Origin: Bombyx mori
Lineage: Eukaryota > Arthropoda > Insecta > Lepidoptera > Bombycidae
Length of the DNA: 64,000 nt
Assembly (NCBI RefSeq): GCF_030269925.1
Contig: NC_085110.1
Coordinates: 3,348,001 to 3,412,000 of the forward strand
Reading direction: 5' to 3'
The position numbers and the translations under genes were made by a program. The notes under the pieces are model-generated. The model saw only the letters and a program-made list of their open reading frames with translations, ran no database searches and was not told where the DNA came from. Each line of letters starts with the position of its first letter. The first letter of the stretch is position 1. Below are positions 30,220 through 41,146 of the stretch, piece by piece.

Positions 30220-30675
30220 TTATTTATTACTTTGGTTATTTAAGATTTATAATGTAGTAAACGAATACAGCTTGTGTTTGTTATGATTAATGTTTAATGG
30301 AGTCTATAAATATTGTACAGTAGAGTTCAATTTTCATGGTACTATACATCGGCTGTTCTAATTTTTAAAACAAACAGAAATAGCATATTTATCTATACTA
30401 ATATATAAATCTACAGTGGTTATTACAGATGTTCCGTTATAACTATGCATCAGATTGACTTGAAACTTTGTATCCATGTAGAAAATACAAGTACTTAATG
30501 GATAAGCTAATATTCATATGAATGTTGGACTCCCTAATAATAATGTTAATTTTAAATGCCCAGTGAAGCGGCCGAGTACGGCTAGTATAGTATAATAATA
30601 TCGTGTATTGTATTATAGTATTGTATTATAGTAACAGGATATTATTAACTCGTTCCAAATAATACAATCACCTCA

Positions 30676-30880
30676 TTACTGAGGGTCGCGACTCCCCCGC
30701 TGCATCAGTTTCTCCCGTACGATTTCCCTCCATCTGCTGCGATCCTTAGCTTCATGAATGGCATTGTGGAAGTTGATATTTAGAGAAGATCGTATTTGGT
30801 CTGACCATCTCGTGGGACTGCGTCCTCTGGGACGTTTGCCGTCTACCTTTCCTGTCACCATCAGCTGTTCTAGATTGTGA
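30676..30880 (-). pseudogene. RTE-like LINE RT extreme C-terminus
   Basis: Reads LEQLMVTGKVDGKRPRGR, SPTRWSDQIRSS, then KDRSRWREIVREKLM and a stop. The KRPRGR-PTRW-D pattern is the usual end of insect RTE-type RTs. A different subfamily from the copies at 12784 and 26955. Confidence 0.75.
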
Positions 30881-31106
30881 CCCTCTTCGAAGGAATAGAT
30901 TGTGTAAAATGTAAGTAAGTCACCAGATTGTCATGGGCTACACGTTCCCCTGACATTTCTAATATAAAACTCTAGTCGGTTAAAGTACAAATACCATGAG
31001 CGATCATTGATTTGACTTTGATCAGATCGCTACTAAGCTGGGCCAATCTGAAAATGCATTTAAAAATTTATCGAAATCGGCTTATACGATTCCGGAGTCT
31101 TTATGG

Positions 31107-31349
31107 TTACTGGTGGTAGGACCTCTTGTGAGTCCGCACGGGTAGGTACCACCGCCCTGCTTATTTCTGCCGGGTTAATGCGTTTCGGTTTGAAGGGTGC
31201 GGCAGCCGTAGTAACTATACCGAGACCTTAGAACTTATAACTCAAGGTGAGTGGCGCATTTACGTTGTAGATGTCTATTGGCTCCGGTAACCACTTAACA
31301 CCAGGTAGGCTCTGAGCTCGTCCACTTATATAAGCAATAAAAAAAAAAC
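31107..31349 (+). mobile_element. Bm1 SINE, 5'-truncated
   Basis: From ACTGGTGGTAGGACCTC to the CTAAGCAAT-like A tail (31338-31349). It lacks the GTGAAGCAG segment (TGCCGGGTTAATGCG), a small internal deletion. Confidence 0.88.
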
Positions 31350-31796
31350 ATAAATACACGACTTTTATATAGAGTGATAATATTACAAACCAGTCTTATA
31401 AAAAGTAAAAGTTCAATGTACGTTGGGTCCAAATTTTAAAATAATTGGCTGTGTTCAACGCTTTCAAATTCCGAAAAAAAAACTATTCAAATCCTAATTA
31501 GGTTATGGTATGAAGGGCATATTCGTATTAGTCTGATGTTTAAATTTAGCATTCCTCGAAAATTTAATCAAATAAAACCACAAACAAACGAGAAGTCTGC
31601 GATTGCTTCATCATAAACGACAAAAGAAAAACATTCATCATATTATTTTGGTTCGAGGAACATTCTTATCAAAAAGAACAACCTATATTTAGAGTTTTCT
31701 TTTTTATCAATACATGTAAAATAAGGATATTAAATTGTACAAACTCTTTTCAGAATTATTACGTAAAATACATATATCTTTTATTATTTTGTATTT

Positions 31797-32030
31797 CTAA
31801 GATGGGTGGACGAGCTCACAACCCACCTGGTGTTAAGTGGTTACTGGAGCCCATAGACATCTACAGCGTAAATGCGCCACCCACCTTCAGATATAAGTTT
31901 TAAAGTCTCAAGTATAGTTACAGCGGCTGCCCCACCCTTCAAACCAAAACGCATTACTGCTTCACGGTAGAAATAGGCAGGGTGGTGTTACCTACCCGCG
32001 CGGACACACAAGAGGTCCTACCACCACTAA
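31797..32030 (-). mobile_element. Bm1 SINE, 5'-truncated
   Basis: Minus-strand 3' half, low-coordinate end at CTAAGATGGGTGG, high end at GGTCCTACCACCACTAA. Confidence 0.88.
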
Positions 32031-32818
32031 AAATGATGAAAAGATATTTCTGATGACGTAAGTGGATCTTAAAGAGTAAAGTTTATTGGCATATCAACGT
32101 GAATGTCATTAACCGTCTCAATCAAGATCGTAGTCACAGCTAGCTCACTCTTCAAGCGAACGAAATGACTGCTTTGTGCCCGAAATAGGCGGGACAGAAG
32201 CCATATGAGCTCCCAGCATAACCTATAATGACGTTTTGGGGGTTTCATTTTTATTTCACCATTCCTTCATCGTGGAACCCGTTCGGATGGACGTTTTAGT
32301 TTAAATTTGTTTAGATCATTCGCTCTTGCCTTGTATTTTTGTTGATCCTGGTTTCGAACACCAAGATCATCGCACCGTACACCGTCACGTCTTATCTGTT
32401 AGGCCCGTAATTTTAATTAAAAAGTATTACGGGTTTCGTTTTGTTCATAGTATGCGTTCCCACATACCATACCTATACAATTTTATCGAATTGAATCTTA
32501 TTTGAAAAAAAAAAGCTTGTCACTCCGCAGTATTTTCTTCGGTTTTCACAAGTCGTAAAAATAATGAAAGGTTTTTTTTTTATCGCTCAGATGAATATTC
32601 TTCTCAGAATACATAGTTGACCTACGATCACGCTATCGTTAATACTATACTGATAATAATATTATCTATTTCACACAGCACAGAGTTATTCAGTACGTAA
32701 TAATAAAATATAGTACACTAACTAACCAATTTTTTTTTCTCGATTTTGTTATCTTTCTCAAAATAATTAATCAGGAGACATAGACACTTAGATCCCTCCC
32801 TGACTATGATTTTTTTAC

Positions 32819-33232
32819 AATCTATATATTAATACGTTTATGAAAAACTTTGTATCCCTTTTTACGAAAATTGCGCGGATAGAGGAGTATGAAATTTGCC
32901 ACACTTATAGAGAATATAGAGAAGGAGTGCAGAATGTTAATATTTTTTTTAATTATGCCTAAAAAATACATTAAATCAATAAATAAATACATTACACACA
33001 CTACCATGTATTTGACGCACACACGCATGCATACTATTTATTTATTGTCAAACTTTTGTTCTTGACGTCTGTGGTCCAATTGAGAATAGATTAAAATATA
33101 TTGTTTGTCTTTATTAATTCGTCTTAGCAAAATTTGTCATTTATGAGACAGTCTTTGAAAATAGAATCATAATAGTGTACAAACTTACAATTTCAATTAT
33201 AGTCGAATTTCTTCTAATGCGGGACCACTAGT
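32819..33232 (-). mobile_element. ACTAG-type short retroposon, copy B
   Basis: Minus-strand copy of the 410-base repeat at 1584-1993; on minus it runs ACTAGTGGTCCCGCATT... to ...CGTATTAATATATAGATT. Absent from the paralogous segment near 56915-56935, which therefore shows the unoccupied site. The 68-residue ORF across it is a shadow. Confidence 0.8.
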
Positions 33233-33500
33233 AATAATTATATGACCTGTTGTAATCAAAAAGAAACCTCAAAAATAAACAAAAGAAAATCTTAACTTAA
33301 AAATGCTTGTTGTTACGAATCTATTTTGTGACGTGATCAATTTACGTAAAACCCGAGAAGGTAAACATTAGTAAAAAAAAACGACAAATTTAAAAAAAAA
33401 GCGCATTTATTTAAACAGACCCTTCTACGTCATGACCTCGAGCCGCAACCGAAAGCACTGATACGGAATCAAAAGTAACTGAAGGTGCCACGTATCTTTA

Positions 33501-34086
33501 AGGCCTAGGCCGCACTACGGTGAAACCGCAGCGGTTAATAACCGTGTGAGCTTATGAAACACGAAAACGAATACAAGCGGCCGCACTTGCGGTTTTTTCC
33601 CGCGACTGATTTTAAAACCGCGAAATGTTACAAAATTGTCGCGGAAAAAAACCGCAAGAAAATTTGTAATCCATAGAACTAGGTACCCGTGCACGCACTA
33701 TGCGTAACCGCGGGCGGTTTTTTTGAAATGTCAAATACATTTGCGAAACTTTGTTTCCATGAAACTGGCTACTGACATCCGATAGTAATTGAAAAATTTC
33801 TCTAGGGGTTTTCTTAAATTTCGATATTTCTTATGAAAGAAACCTTTCTCAAATCTACGGCTAGATAGTGGATAGACCCAACATTTGTAAAATTTTTGTT
33901 GTCTTTTTATCTATTTCTTAGTACCAGAGCCACACTGCTACTGCTCTTTTGAAATTTATTCATTTTCAAACTGTAAAAATCGCGGGCGAATTCACGGTTA
34001 ACAATTGTAGTGTGTGCGTATTAAGCGGTTTCGCGGTTACAGCGGTTAACCGCTCCCGGGAAAAAACCGTAGTGCGGCCTAGGCCT
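33501..34086. mobile_element. Non-autonomous TIR element (MITE) with CCGCGGTT motifs
   Basis: 586 bases bounded by perfect 21-base terminal inverted repeats (33501-33521 and 34066-34086; core GGCCGCACTACGGT). The interior is rich in AACCGCGG/CGCGGTT-type short palindromes and has no transposase. The paralogous locus at 60.66 kb reads straight through GTATCTTT-CACTG, so it is an empty site. An obvious target duplication is missing. A short related motif (CTACCGCGGTTTTTTTCCGC) lies near 37129. Confidence 0.85.
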
Positions 34087-34132
34087 CACTGTTTAACACA
34101 AAAAAGCAAAATCCATTTGAGTTCACCGCTGG

Positions 34133-34504
34133 TCACCGCATCACGAATGTGAAAATCGATTCAATGACGTCGTCCAGGTCCTTGCTGAATGGCGACAGCT
34201 GGGCTTCGTACGACGGGGCTGACTTCAGCTTCCCCGCAACGGTCAGGCTACAATTCGGCCCGAGGAGTTGAACGTTGTCGCCTTTCCAACGTTTGCTGAT
34301 GTTCACAAAACCGTTCCCGCCCACAAGGTTGATGACCCCGTGGTTCTCCGTCACCTCCACCCGACAATCGTTGCCAACCACCTCGATGTCGCCGTAGTTA
34401 GTACGAACATAAACGATGCAATTGTTTCCGACTACTTTCAGAAGGGTCGAGTTCGTCTCCATTGTCACTTTCTTCTTATTACCGACAATATTGTACTTCT
34501 TCAT
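34133..34504 (-). CDS. Small beta-solenoid-like protein, paralogue 1
   Basis: 123 residues, single exon, start ATG at 34504. I do not recognise a named family. The protein is built from about five 18-20-residue units opening [IVL][VL]G-N/P-x-C/G-x-[VIL]: IVGNKKKV, VVGNNCIV, VVGNDCRV, LVGGNGFV and LLGPNCSL, with Asn/Gly turns. That pattern suggests a small parallel beta-solenoid; DUF3060-type bacterial repeats look similar, but this is impression only. No signal peptide or membrane segment; the tail is acidic (SKDLDDVIESIF). Coding is supported by the paralogue at 60706-61080: about 79% identical, same length apart from one in-frame codon and no frame breaks. A shared upstream region ends near TTTTTAACTTGAAATTGA. 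The function is unknown. Confidence 0.75.
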   Translation of the reverse strand: MKKYNIVGNKKKVTMETNSTLLKVVGNNCIVYVRTNYGDIEVVGNDCRVEVTENHGVINLVGGNGFVNISKRWKGDNVQLLGPNCSLTVAGKLKSAPSYEAQLSPFSKDLDDVIESIFTFVMR

Positions 34505-34670
34505 TTTTAGTATAGGGAAAAGTAGTAAGCAAATTACAAAACACTAAATTATCAACGATTTTTAACTTGAAATTGAGATACGTTATACGAATAAAGTATA
34601 CTTTTTTGGTGTTTAAGCCGTGCGTTTTCTCAGCTGCTGGGAATACAATTGAATGGCGCTTTTAGAATGC

Positions 34671-35403
34671 GCGCCATTTTATAAGCGCGCGCGCACATTA
34701 TCCCCCCGCGCCCCGCAGATATAGGGAGTCCCCTCAGTGCGTCATCCATTAATAACTGCTACGTTTCAACGCGCGAATGTCGAATCTTTTGTAGTAACCT
34801 CAATTGACCGTGATCAATTCTAGTAGAACCTTGATAGTGGTTTACTGAGAAATGTATAATATATTAGGTAAAATACCTACAGGCGGGAAGTTGTTTTATG
34901 TTAAACATTTAGTTTAGTTCGACCTCAATGTTTTTATAACAGTAAATCTGTGGTGTTGACAAAAACACAAACAATAAAGCACATTGTATAAAGCTTTGGT
35001 ACGTAATAGTAATAATATTAAAAAAATAATAATGTCATAAGTCACAATCAAGAGTAACTTAATTTCAATCGACTTTTAAAACTTATTGTATAATTTATAT
35101 ATAATATGTGTAGGTAACGTCTTTCTCTTTTCGTCGTATTTAGGACCTTTTGACTAATGAAATAGACTTCAATTTTACGTTTCAAGGTAATCGATGACAT
35201 CCAGACTGCGTGAGCTCACTCACTGCTGAACATAAAATAGACCCTGAGCTTCGTCTGCATGTTCTAACTAATAAAAGGTTTCTCGTTATACGCGTCCAAG
35301 GTATCTAATGACGTCATAATATATCACTACAAATAAGTTTCATAATTTTCATTACGATATATTTTTATTATAAATAATAAATAATAAATAAATAAATATT
35401 TTA
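34671..35403. other. Intergenic DNA without a recognised feature
   Basis: Begins with a short GC-rich patch (GCGCGCGCGC near 34684, CCCCCCGCGCCCCGC near 34701), which is unusual here and lies upstream of solenoid gene 1. The rest is AT-rich. Confidence 0.5.
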
Positions 35404-35651
35404 ATAACAATCACGCCACGCTAACTGGTCCCGTGATAAGTTCGTAAAGAACTTGTGTTACAGGTACCAGATAACGGAAATAAATGTAAGATTTTTATTA
35501 TACACGTACATATATTATAATATTTAATATACATCCATAACCCTGGAAAAGAGATTTATATTTATCATACAAATATCTTCCCTTGGCGGGATTCGAACCC
35601 GCGACCCCCTTGTGTAGTGACCATGTCACTTACCACTACACCAGACGGCCG
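35404..35651 (-). mobile_element. tRNA-derived SINE, second family (minus strand)
   Basis: A head resembling a tRNA with A-box TGGTGTAGTGG and B-box GGGTTCGAATCCC, followed by a non-tRNA body containing CCAGGGTTATGGATGTATAT, TCTGGTACCTGTAACACAAG and GACCAGTTAGCGTGGCGTG. The copy at 42800-43042 shares the full body, so this is a SINE and not a functional tRNA. It is distinct from Bm1. Confidence 0.85.
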
Positions 35652-36371
35652 TTTTTTTTAGTTTAGCTTTATTATTATATTAGTTTAGCTTGTTTAATAA
35701 CAAAAAAAAAAAGATTTTGTTAGGTCGGCTATTTTCTCGTCGATATTATTCAGGCGTAAGCGTAACCGAAATACAAAAAACGAAGCTGATCTCAATTCAT
35801 GTGTGTTTCCCCGAAACTTTTTTTCTGTATGAACGAATTTTGATGATTCTTTTAGTTTTTTGGAAGTTGTCGCTACATGACGTAGACTCATTTAAATTAA
35901 TCTAAATAGATATAGCCAGTGGTTTTTGAATTATCCTTAATAATGAACATGTAACCGACGACTACATTGACAATACAAGGCATCTTATTACGTTGAAGTC
36001 CGTTTTATTTTTTTGTTAAATATCTTGTATTATTGTAGTTTTTAAATTGTAACCACTTGTATTGTCATGGGTCATTGTGTTGCGTGCATTTTTTTTAAAC
36101 AAACAAATGTCTTGCAATTTGTAAAAGATATATTATTATTGAAAGCTTCCGTCACGTAGGTCTACGAAAGTGCACAATGATAGTAGAGTATGAGTAGAGT
36201 TGTATGAGGGCATCAGGGCTGGCTGAGGGGCCAGTTCGTCATTGTCCGTATTCGGCGGAACTGAGTTCATTGTAATTAGTCTGGTAAATACAAATAACAC
36301 ATTCAAAAAAAAAACTCATAACTACAGAGCAAAGAGTTTCGTTTTGAATCCTCTGAACGAAGACTCTATAT
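35652..36371. other. AT-rich intergenic DNA
   Basis: No gene or repeat recognised. Small overlapping ORFs on both strands near 35690-35905 lack support. Confidence 0.5.
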
Positions 36372-36600
36372 TTTCCTATCCAGTCGCTGGTAGCAATTGA
36401 GGAGCTATACCAGCTTCTCTGGGCTCGTAGATTAGTTCACGGGGCCGAGCCTGAGAGACTGCTAACATCTGACCTAGAAACAGCAGTGCTTCACTGAATC
36501 TACTACCGGATTGTGATCGCGACCTACTGAGAATATCCGGCGAAAAACTCAGTAGGTTGTGTATGTGGGTTATGTTCAACGAGAACGCTGGTCGATGCTT
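36372..36600 (-). mobile_element. LINE 3' UTR, minus strand
   Basis: Diverged tail with a 3' UTR stem in which CCTACTGAG (36523-36531) pairs with CTCAGTAGG (36548-36556), a base-paired variant of the CCCACTGAG form. A little 3' coding sequence may follow (GAGAACGCTGGTCGATGCTT resembles the ORF2 end). Confidence 0.8.
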
Positions 36601-36613
36601 GGAATTGACGTAC

Positions 36614-36810
36614 CTTTTTTTCCTACCTCTGCTGATAGCCTTCAGAGGCTATATCAGCTTCGCCCTAACATGTAGGTGAGCTCACGGGGCTCAAACCGGA
36701 GTGGTGCTAACACTGGCCCTAGCAAGAGCAGTGTTTCGCAGAATCTACCACCGGATCGGATACGCGACTCACTGAGAAGATCCGGCGAGAAACTCAATGG
36801 GCTTTGACGT
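36614..36810 (-). mobile_element. LINE 3' UTR, minus strand
   Basis: T-run, terminal hairpin GCTGATAGCC-TTCAGA-GGCTATATCAGC, CATGTAGGTGAGCTCACGGGG, and stem CTCACTGAG / CTCAATGGG (partly broken). It is in tandem with the copy at 36372-36600, as if LINEs repeatedly landed in the same place. Confidence 0.8.
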
Positions 36811-36879
36811 AGTTGTCTACATGCCGCCTTTACATAGTGGAGTCACGGCGCGTACCCTGCATGTTCTTTTTTATTCTAG

Positions 36880-37095
36880 ACTAGCGACCCGCCCTCGCTT
36901 CGCTTCGGAAACATTAAAACACACATGAAACCAAAAAAAAAAATTAAAAAAAAAATAAAAAATGTAGCCTATGTTCATCAGGGACAATGTCGGCTTCTAA
37001 TGGAAAAAGAATTTTTCAAATCGGTCCAGTAGTTTCGGAGCCTATTCGAAACAAACAAACAAACAAATCTTTCCTCTTTATAATTTTTATTCTAG
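36880..37095 (+). mobile_element. ACTAG-type short retroposon
   Basis: Starts ACTAGCGACCCGCCCTCGC and contains GTAGCCTATGTTCATCAGG, CAAATCGGTCCAGTAGTTTC and the CAAACAAACAAACAAATC block. It is nearly the same as 44602-44812, so both belong to a young subfamily. Confidence 0.8.
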
Positions 37096-37589
37096 ACAAG
37101 GCAATATTCAACAATCGTCTTGAAACTACCGCGGTTTTTTTCCGCGACAATGCCGTTCTTTTGTAATGGCGTAGGTACTTACGACGTTTACAATGTCTAA
37201 CTATAAGTCATTCTCTATGACATATCGAGGAAGCGCATTGAAAAGGCCTCTCCTTTTAAATCAATGCTACATATCATACAGGGAATCAAAAATCGATCAA
37301 CACTAACTGATAAGATATCACTTTGTGTAGGTACGTATACGGGGGACATCACCGGCGCTTGCATTAACGAGCCCTTATCCAAAGGATTATTTTGTCCAAA
37401 GGCAATTTTGATAATTTTTATAATTAAACTATAATAATATATTTCTTGATAAATAAATGTTTTTATGATTAAAAATAATTTTACGTTACACTTTTAAGTC
37501 TGGTTTTTTCAAAAATAGACGGTAGTTACCACTATATTCATATTTCGACGTATACCTAATATATATGTATCTTAGACAGGGTGAGTAAG
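37096..37589. other. AT-rich intergenic DNA
   Basis: Contains a CTACCGCGGTTTTTTTCCGC motif near 37129 that resembles the interior of the MITE at 33501-34086. Otherwise nothing recognised. Confidence 0.5.
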
Positions 37590-37960
37590 AGGGTGCCGAG
37601 ACTGATGTCTGGAATTTCGGAAGCGGTTTTGGCGGGCGATGCGGCGATTTATTTTGGGGCTCGGGGCATCCACGGTAGTTCACAGGGTGATCCTGTGTAT
37701 GGCACAGAACGCAGCCAGGCGGTTTTCTAGTCGCGCGCACAGAGGACCATGGCGTGATCCCCTACTTAACACATCGGGGGCGCGCGCTCTAACTCTACAT
37801 CCTCTGATGAACAATAATAACAACGCTTTTTTTAACGGGGAACTTCCTGTGTTCGATTATGGCCGAGTTTTCCTTGTAGTTTGTGTACAGGGTCATTACC
37901 TCGATAATACGCATACCAGCTGAACGAGCTTCGACTGGTGGAGGGGAGTATTGTGCGTAC
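37590..37960 (-). pseudogene. Jockey-type gag (ORF1) relic with zinc knuckle
   Basis: Minus-strand frames read CVLCHTQDHPVNYRGCPEPQN, close to CVLCRTQGHPANYRGC in the intact Jockey gag, and upstream, after frame changes, pieces of the preceding gag region. Several stops and frameshifts are present. The flank at 37590 decays into AT-rich DNA. Confidence 0.75.
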
Positions 37961-38042
37961 TAGCCCGCTAGTATATTTCCGCCCCGCGGATAGCGTTCCG
38001 GTTAAAACAGTGGCACAGCGATAATTAAATATCCATGTTTGT

Positions 38043-38318
38043 ATGCTTGTCCTCTTCGAAACCATTTATCCTATTGTTATAAAGCATCTAGTGTTGGATC
38101 ATCTTAACCTTAAAGTTCAGCTTCGTATCGCAAATTGGGCGGCCGAATGTCTCCGCCCTCCTGTACGTAAAAGATTAGCTTATCTCCTGACCAGGGCTAG
38201 TCAAAGAACAGATTTATCACCTAGTGATCATGTATTTTATGTCTTTGTTCGTAAACGTGCGTACGACGCATCGGCCGTCAGCAATGCCAGGCTAGCAGAT
38301 CTGCCTAGTGAATTCTAA
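38043..38318 (+). CDS. Hypothetical 91-residue ORF
   Basis: An ORF of 91 codons with a fairly coding-like composition (WAAECLRPPVRKRLAYLLTR, then VFYVFVRKRAYDASAVSNAR). I do not recognise it. It could be a relic of a mobile-element protein, since mobile DNA lies on both sides. No promoter or splice evidence; low confidence as a gene. Confidence 0.25.
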   Translation: MLVLFETIYPIVIKHLVLDHLNLKVQLRIANWAAECLRPPVRKRLAYLLTRASQRTDLSPSDHVFYVFVRKRAYDASAVSNARLADLPSEF

Positions 38319-38350
38319 TGTTTCTGTTTCCATATAATATAATATGGTCT

Positions 38351-38400
38351 CTGATTCTCTCTCTCTCTCTCTCTTTTTTTCTTTCTCTATCTCTTTGATT
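38351..38400. repeat. CT microsatellite
   Basis: (CT)n of about ten units from 38356, followed by an imperfect T/C tract. Confidence 0.85.
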
Positions 38401-38659
38401 AGATATTTTGTAGTGAAGGATTTGGTGTTTTCGATACCCATAATACAGGTAGAAATTCTTAATCCATTAAATGTATCGTTTATTTGTGTTTTGTTTACAG
38501 TGACATACTTATATTAGCAAGCTTAAATCGATTTATGATTATATTCAACAACTATGATCCTTTCAGAATTGTGAGCTTCCATTATCATAAAGATAATATT
38601 TTTATAAATATAATAATGATATTAATAAAAATGAAAATATACCGACTAGATTCGTCCGT

Positions 38660-39040
38660 GACATTGCTGACGATGAGTCGTGAAAGGCGATGCTCGACTT
38701 CTGTGAGTGCAGCATCTTGCAGAAGGAGGCGGCGGGGCGCGTTAGAGACGCACAATCCCGCCGCCGCGCCGTCGAGCGGGGGTCAGGGAGGCGAATCTCG
38801 GCCAAGCCCTGGCCCTCTAAGTGTTTCGGGTCCTCCTCACATGTCGGTCTGGGGACCGACGAGGGGGGCCTAAGAAGTCGACGTGCAAGCTGCTCTGCAC
38901 GCGTTTTACGCAAGAGCATCTGGGTGATGGAAGGCCGGCTATCCTCGACCCACGCTGGTTCTGACCCAGCGGGGTATTCCGTAGGATAACTCACTCTAAC
39001 CGGCGCCATCTAGGCTAGTCTTCAGATAGCCTTCAGATAG
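38660..39040 (+). mobile_element. R1-clade LINE 3' end fragment
   Basis: Starts inside the very end of ORF2 (reading AMLDFCEC-type sequence in one frame) and runs into the 3' UTR with GGCCCTCTAAGTGTTTCGGG, GCAAGCTGCTCTGCACGCG and ACCGGCGCCATCTAGGC. The same 3' UTR follows the R1 fragment at 47195-48600. Confidence 0.85.
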
Positions 39041-40087
39041 AATTTCGACCATAATCTCGAATACTTAGATCTAGTATTTAGATTCAATTTACGTATGAAA
39101 TGTTCTCTTTTGTTTTATTTTATTATAGAGAGAGAGAGAATAGACTTTATTTCAAACTTACAAATACACTTTATATTATAAGAAAGAAAGGGAATCCATT
39201 ATATGTACCAGTTTTCCTTCCTCCTTCAGTTGCATTTCCTCAAAAATTCTAAGTAAACTAGTAGGCTAATCATTCTTCGCGACATCGTAGCGTCGAAATT
39301 TTTGAATCATATTTTACGTGAAATCCTTTATCAGTATTTTCATTTTATACGTATGTATGTACTGTTCCATGAATGTGCAGAAATAGTGAGCTACGAACGA
39401 CGAGCTGACGGTCTGATATTATTATGTGGTTAGGCTGCAGACCATGGACATCAACAACGTTAATACCATCGCTCACCTTAAAACATGAATTCTAAGTTTT
39501 TGTTGTATAATACAACGGTTGCCCCGCCCTAGTACCTACCCGTGTGGGCTCACAAGATACCCTATCTCCGGTTGACGCTTCAATGTCTCAAAGTAGACCG
39601 GGCCATTCACATTGTGGTTTATGAGGTCACGCCCAAGCATAACTAACATATTAAGCCCCGTAAAATGACTATTTAAAAAAATACAAAATTAAAATCATTT
39701 CAAACCTTTATAGGTGTAAATATTATTAAGCGCGACAGATGACTCATGACTCGAATGCTTACTAAATTGATGTAATCTGAGTTGAAATACACACACATCG
39801 TACCCATGAGTCATATTTAGACGCAACCGCTTACTTGCCTTTGAGCACGTGCCCGAAATACCACTGATTAGTAAATACACAGACGTGACAATTCGATTTA
39901 CATTTGACATGATTATAAACAGAATCCCCCTCTTACAATTTTCATACATTTAGTTAGAGATTTTTCTAATGATGTAAAATTTTGATCCCCAGCGGATCGA
40001 TCGTCATAACTTACTCATAATTGATTGATCTTAAAGCTACGCATTTATACCAGCGCTTGAAGTACATCCCCTTTAAAAGTGTGACCT
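39041..40087. other. Intergenic DNA with degenerate Bm1-like trace
   Basis: 39418-39575 resembles a minus-strand, highly diverged Bm1 (CATGGACATCAACAACG, GGTTGCCCCGCCC, CCTACCCGTGTGGGCTCAC). A GA microsatellite lies at 39127-39139. No gene seen. Confidence 0.5.
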
Positions 40088-40330
40088 TCAATACCAGCAA
40101 TTCATCTGAAAACGCCATATGCCTTCAAACAGCCGGCTATGCTGCGTCCACAGGCAAGCCTCTAGTGGCTCTTTGCTCTGAAGGTAGTTGGCGTAATGAA
40201 AAAAAAAAGATGAAGAGATCATCACAACCAATTCCTCATAGCACTCTCCATGAAACACAGCACAAACTACAAACAGCATTAAAACCTCTTCGTAGACCCA
40301 GAGATTCCAAGCGTTCAAGATTATTTACAA
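40088..40330 (-). pseudogene. Degraded LINE RT C-terminal trace
   Basis: A minus-strand frame contains VFHGECYEELVVMISSSFFF, similar to the MFHGECSEELFEMIPASRFY segment of the LINE tail at 59318-59786. Further similarity is lost. Weak call. Confidence 0.4.
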
Positions 40331-41146
40331 TTCGAACGAAGCTGTAAATACTGTACCTAAGCTGTAAATAGTTCTCAGACTACACGATATAATAATATTA
40401 TTCCTTTGCGTGTGCAATGGAGGAATTTTATAAAACAAAAAACCAGCACTTTGGTTTTGTGCCCGAGACTTTTTCGCGGGAAAGCGAGGAGTGAAGTTGT
40501 ATGATTTGTTTTATTTTGTCTATTTAGTGTAATGTGTAATAACGGTGATTTAACCACTGACCATCAGGTGGGCCGTATTACAAAGGCAATAAAAAAAACC
40601 ATATTACCATTTTTCATAACATTAAATGAGCACGTTTAATAACAACTCTGGAGATGGATGTTTGACAATAATTCCATGCCCCTTCTTATATCTTTATCGA
40701 GAAAAAAAAAACATGCGAAACCTTGAGTCTTCGTTCCACATTTCAAGACAAGTGTTAATATTCACGAGCTAAGATCACCGTTACGTAATTAACACAACCT
40801 ATAGACGCCATTAAGTTTTTTCAATAATTCAGCGAAGATTCTCCATGTTTACTGAACAGGCTATGCCGACTACGTGTGTACAAGATTTTCAGTAGTCTAT
40901 CATTACAGCAACTCACATACTACACGTAACCAATTGAAACGAAATGAGGTAATTTCTCAAGAATTTTATCAACAGATGCAAATGACTTTCGCATGATGCC
41001 ACTTCATTTCAACAACATGGCTCCATTTAAAAGTGTGACACAATCAGTTAAACCACGCTGTCATTGGAGATAATGTCCCTTGCATCAAATCTTATCATGA
41101 TATATTTTAATTTTACGTAACAGATGTATATCAAGTCTCTAACTAA
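40331..41146. other. AT-rich intergenic DNA
   Basis: Nothing recognised; small ORFs lack support. Confidence 0.5.

Larger units (their letters stand above)
32592..34670. repeat. Dispersed segmental duplication, copy 1
   Basis: Matches 56682-56970 and 60400-61238 in the same order and orientation. Shared blocks include ATATTCTTCTCAGAATACAT, GACCTACGATCACGCTATCG, CATGACCTCGAG, GAAGGTGCCACGTATCTTT, the whole solenoid gene and its upstream region. The copies differ by point changes and by three transposon insertions. Confidence 0.85.

Noticed and set aside
35580..35651. tRNA gene on the minus strand (and its plus counterpart at 42800-42873)
   Set aside because: Both carry the same long non-tRNA 3' body and weak acceptor pairing; they are SINE heads.
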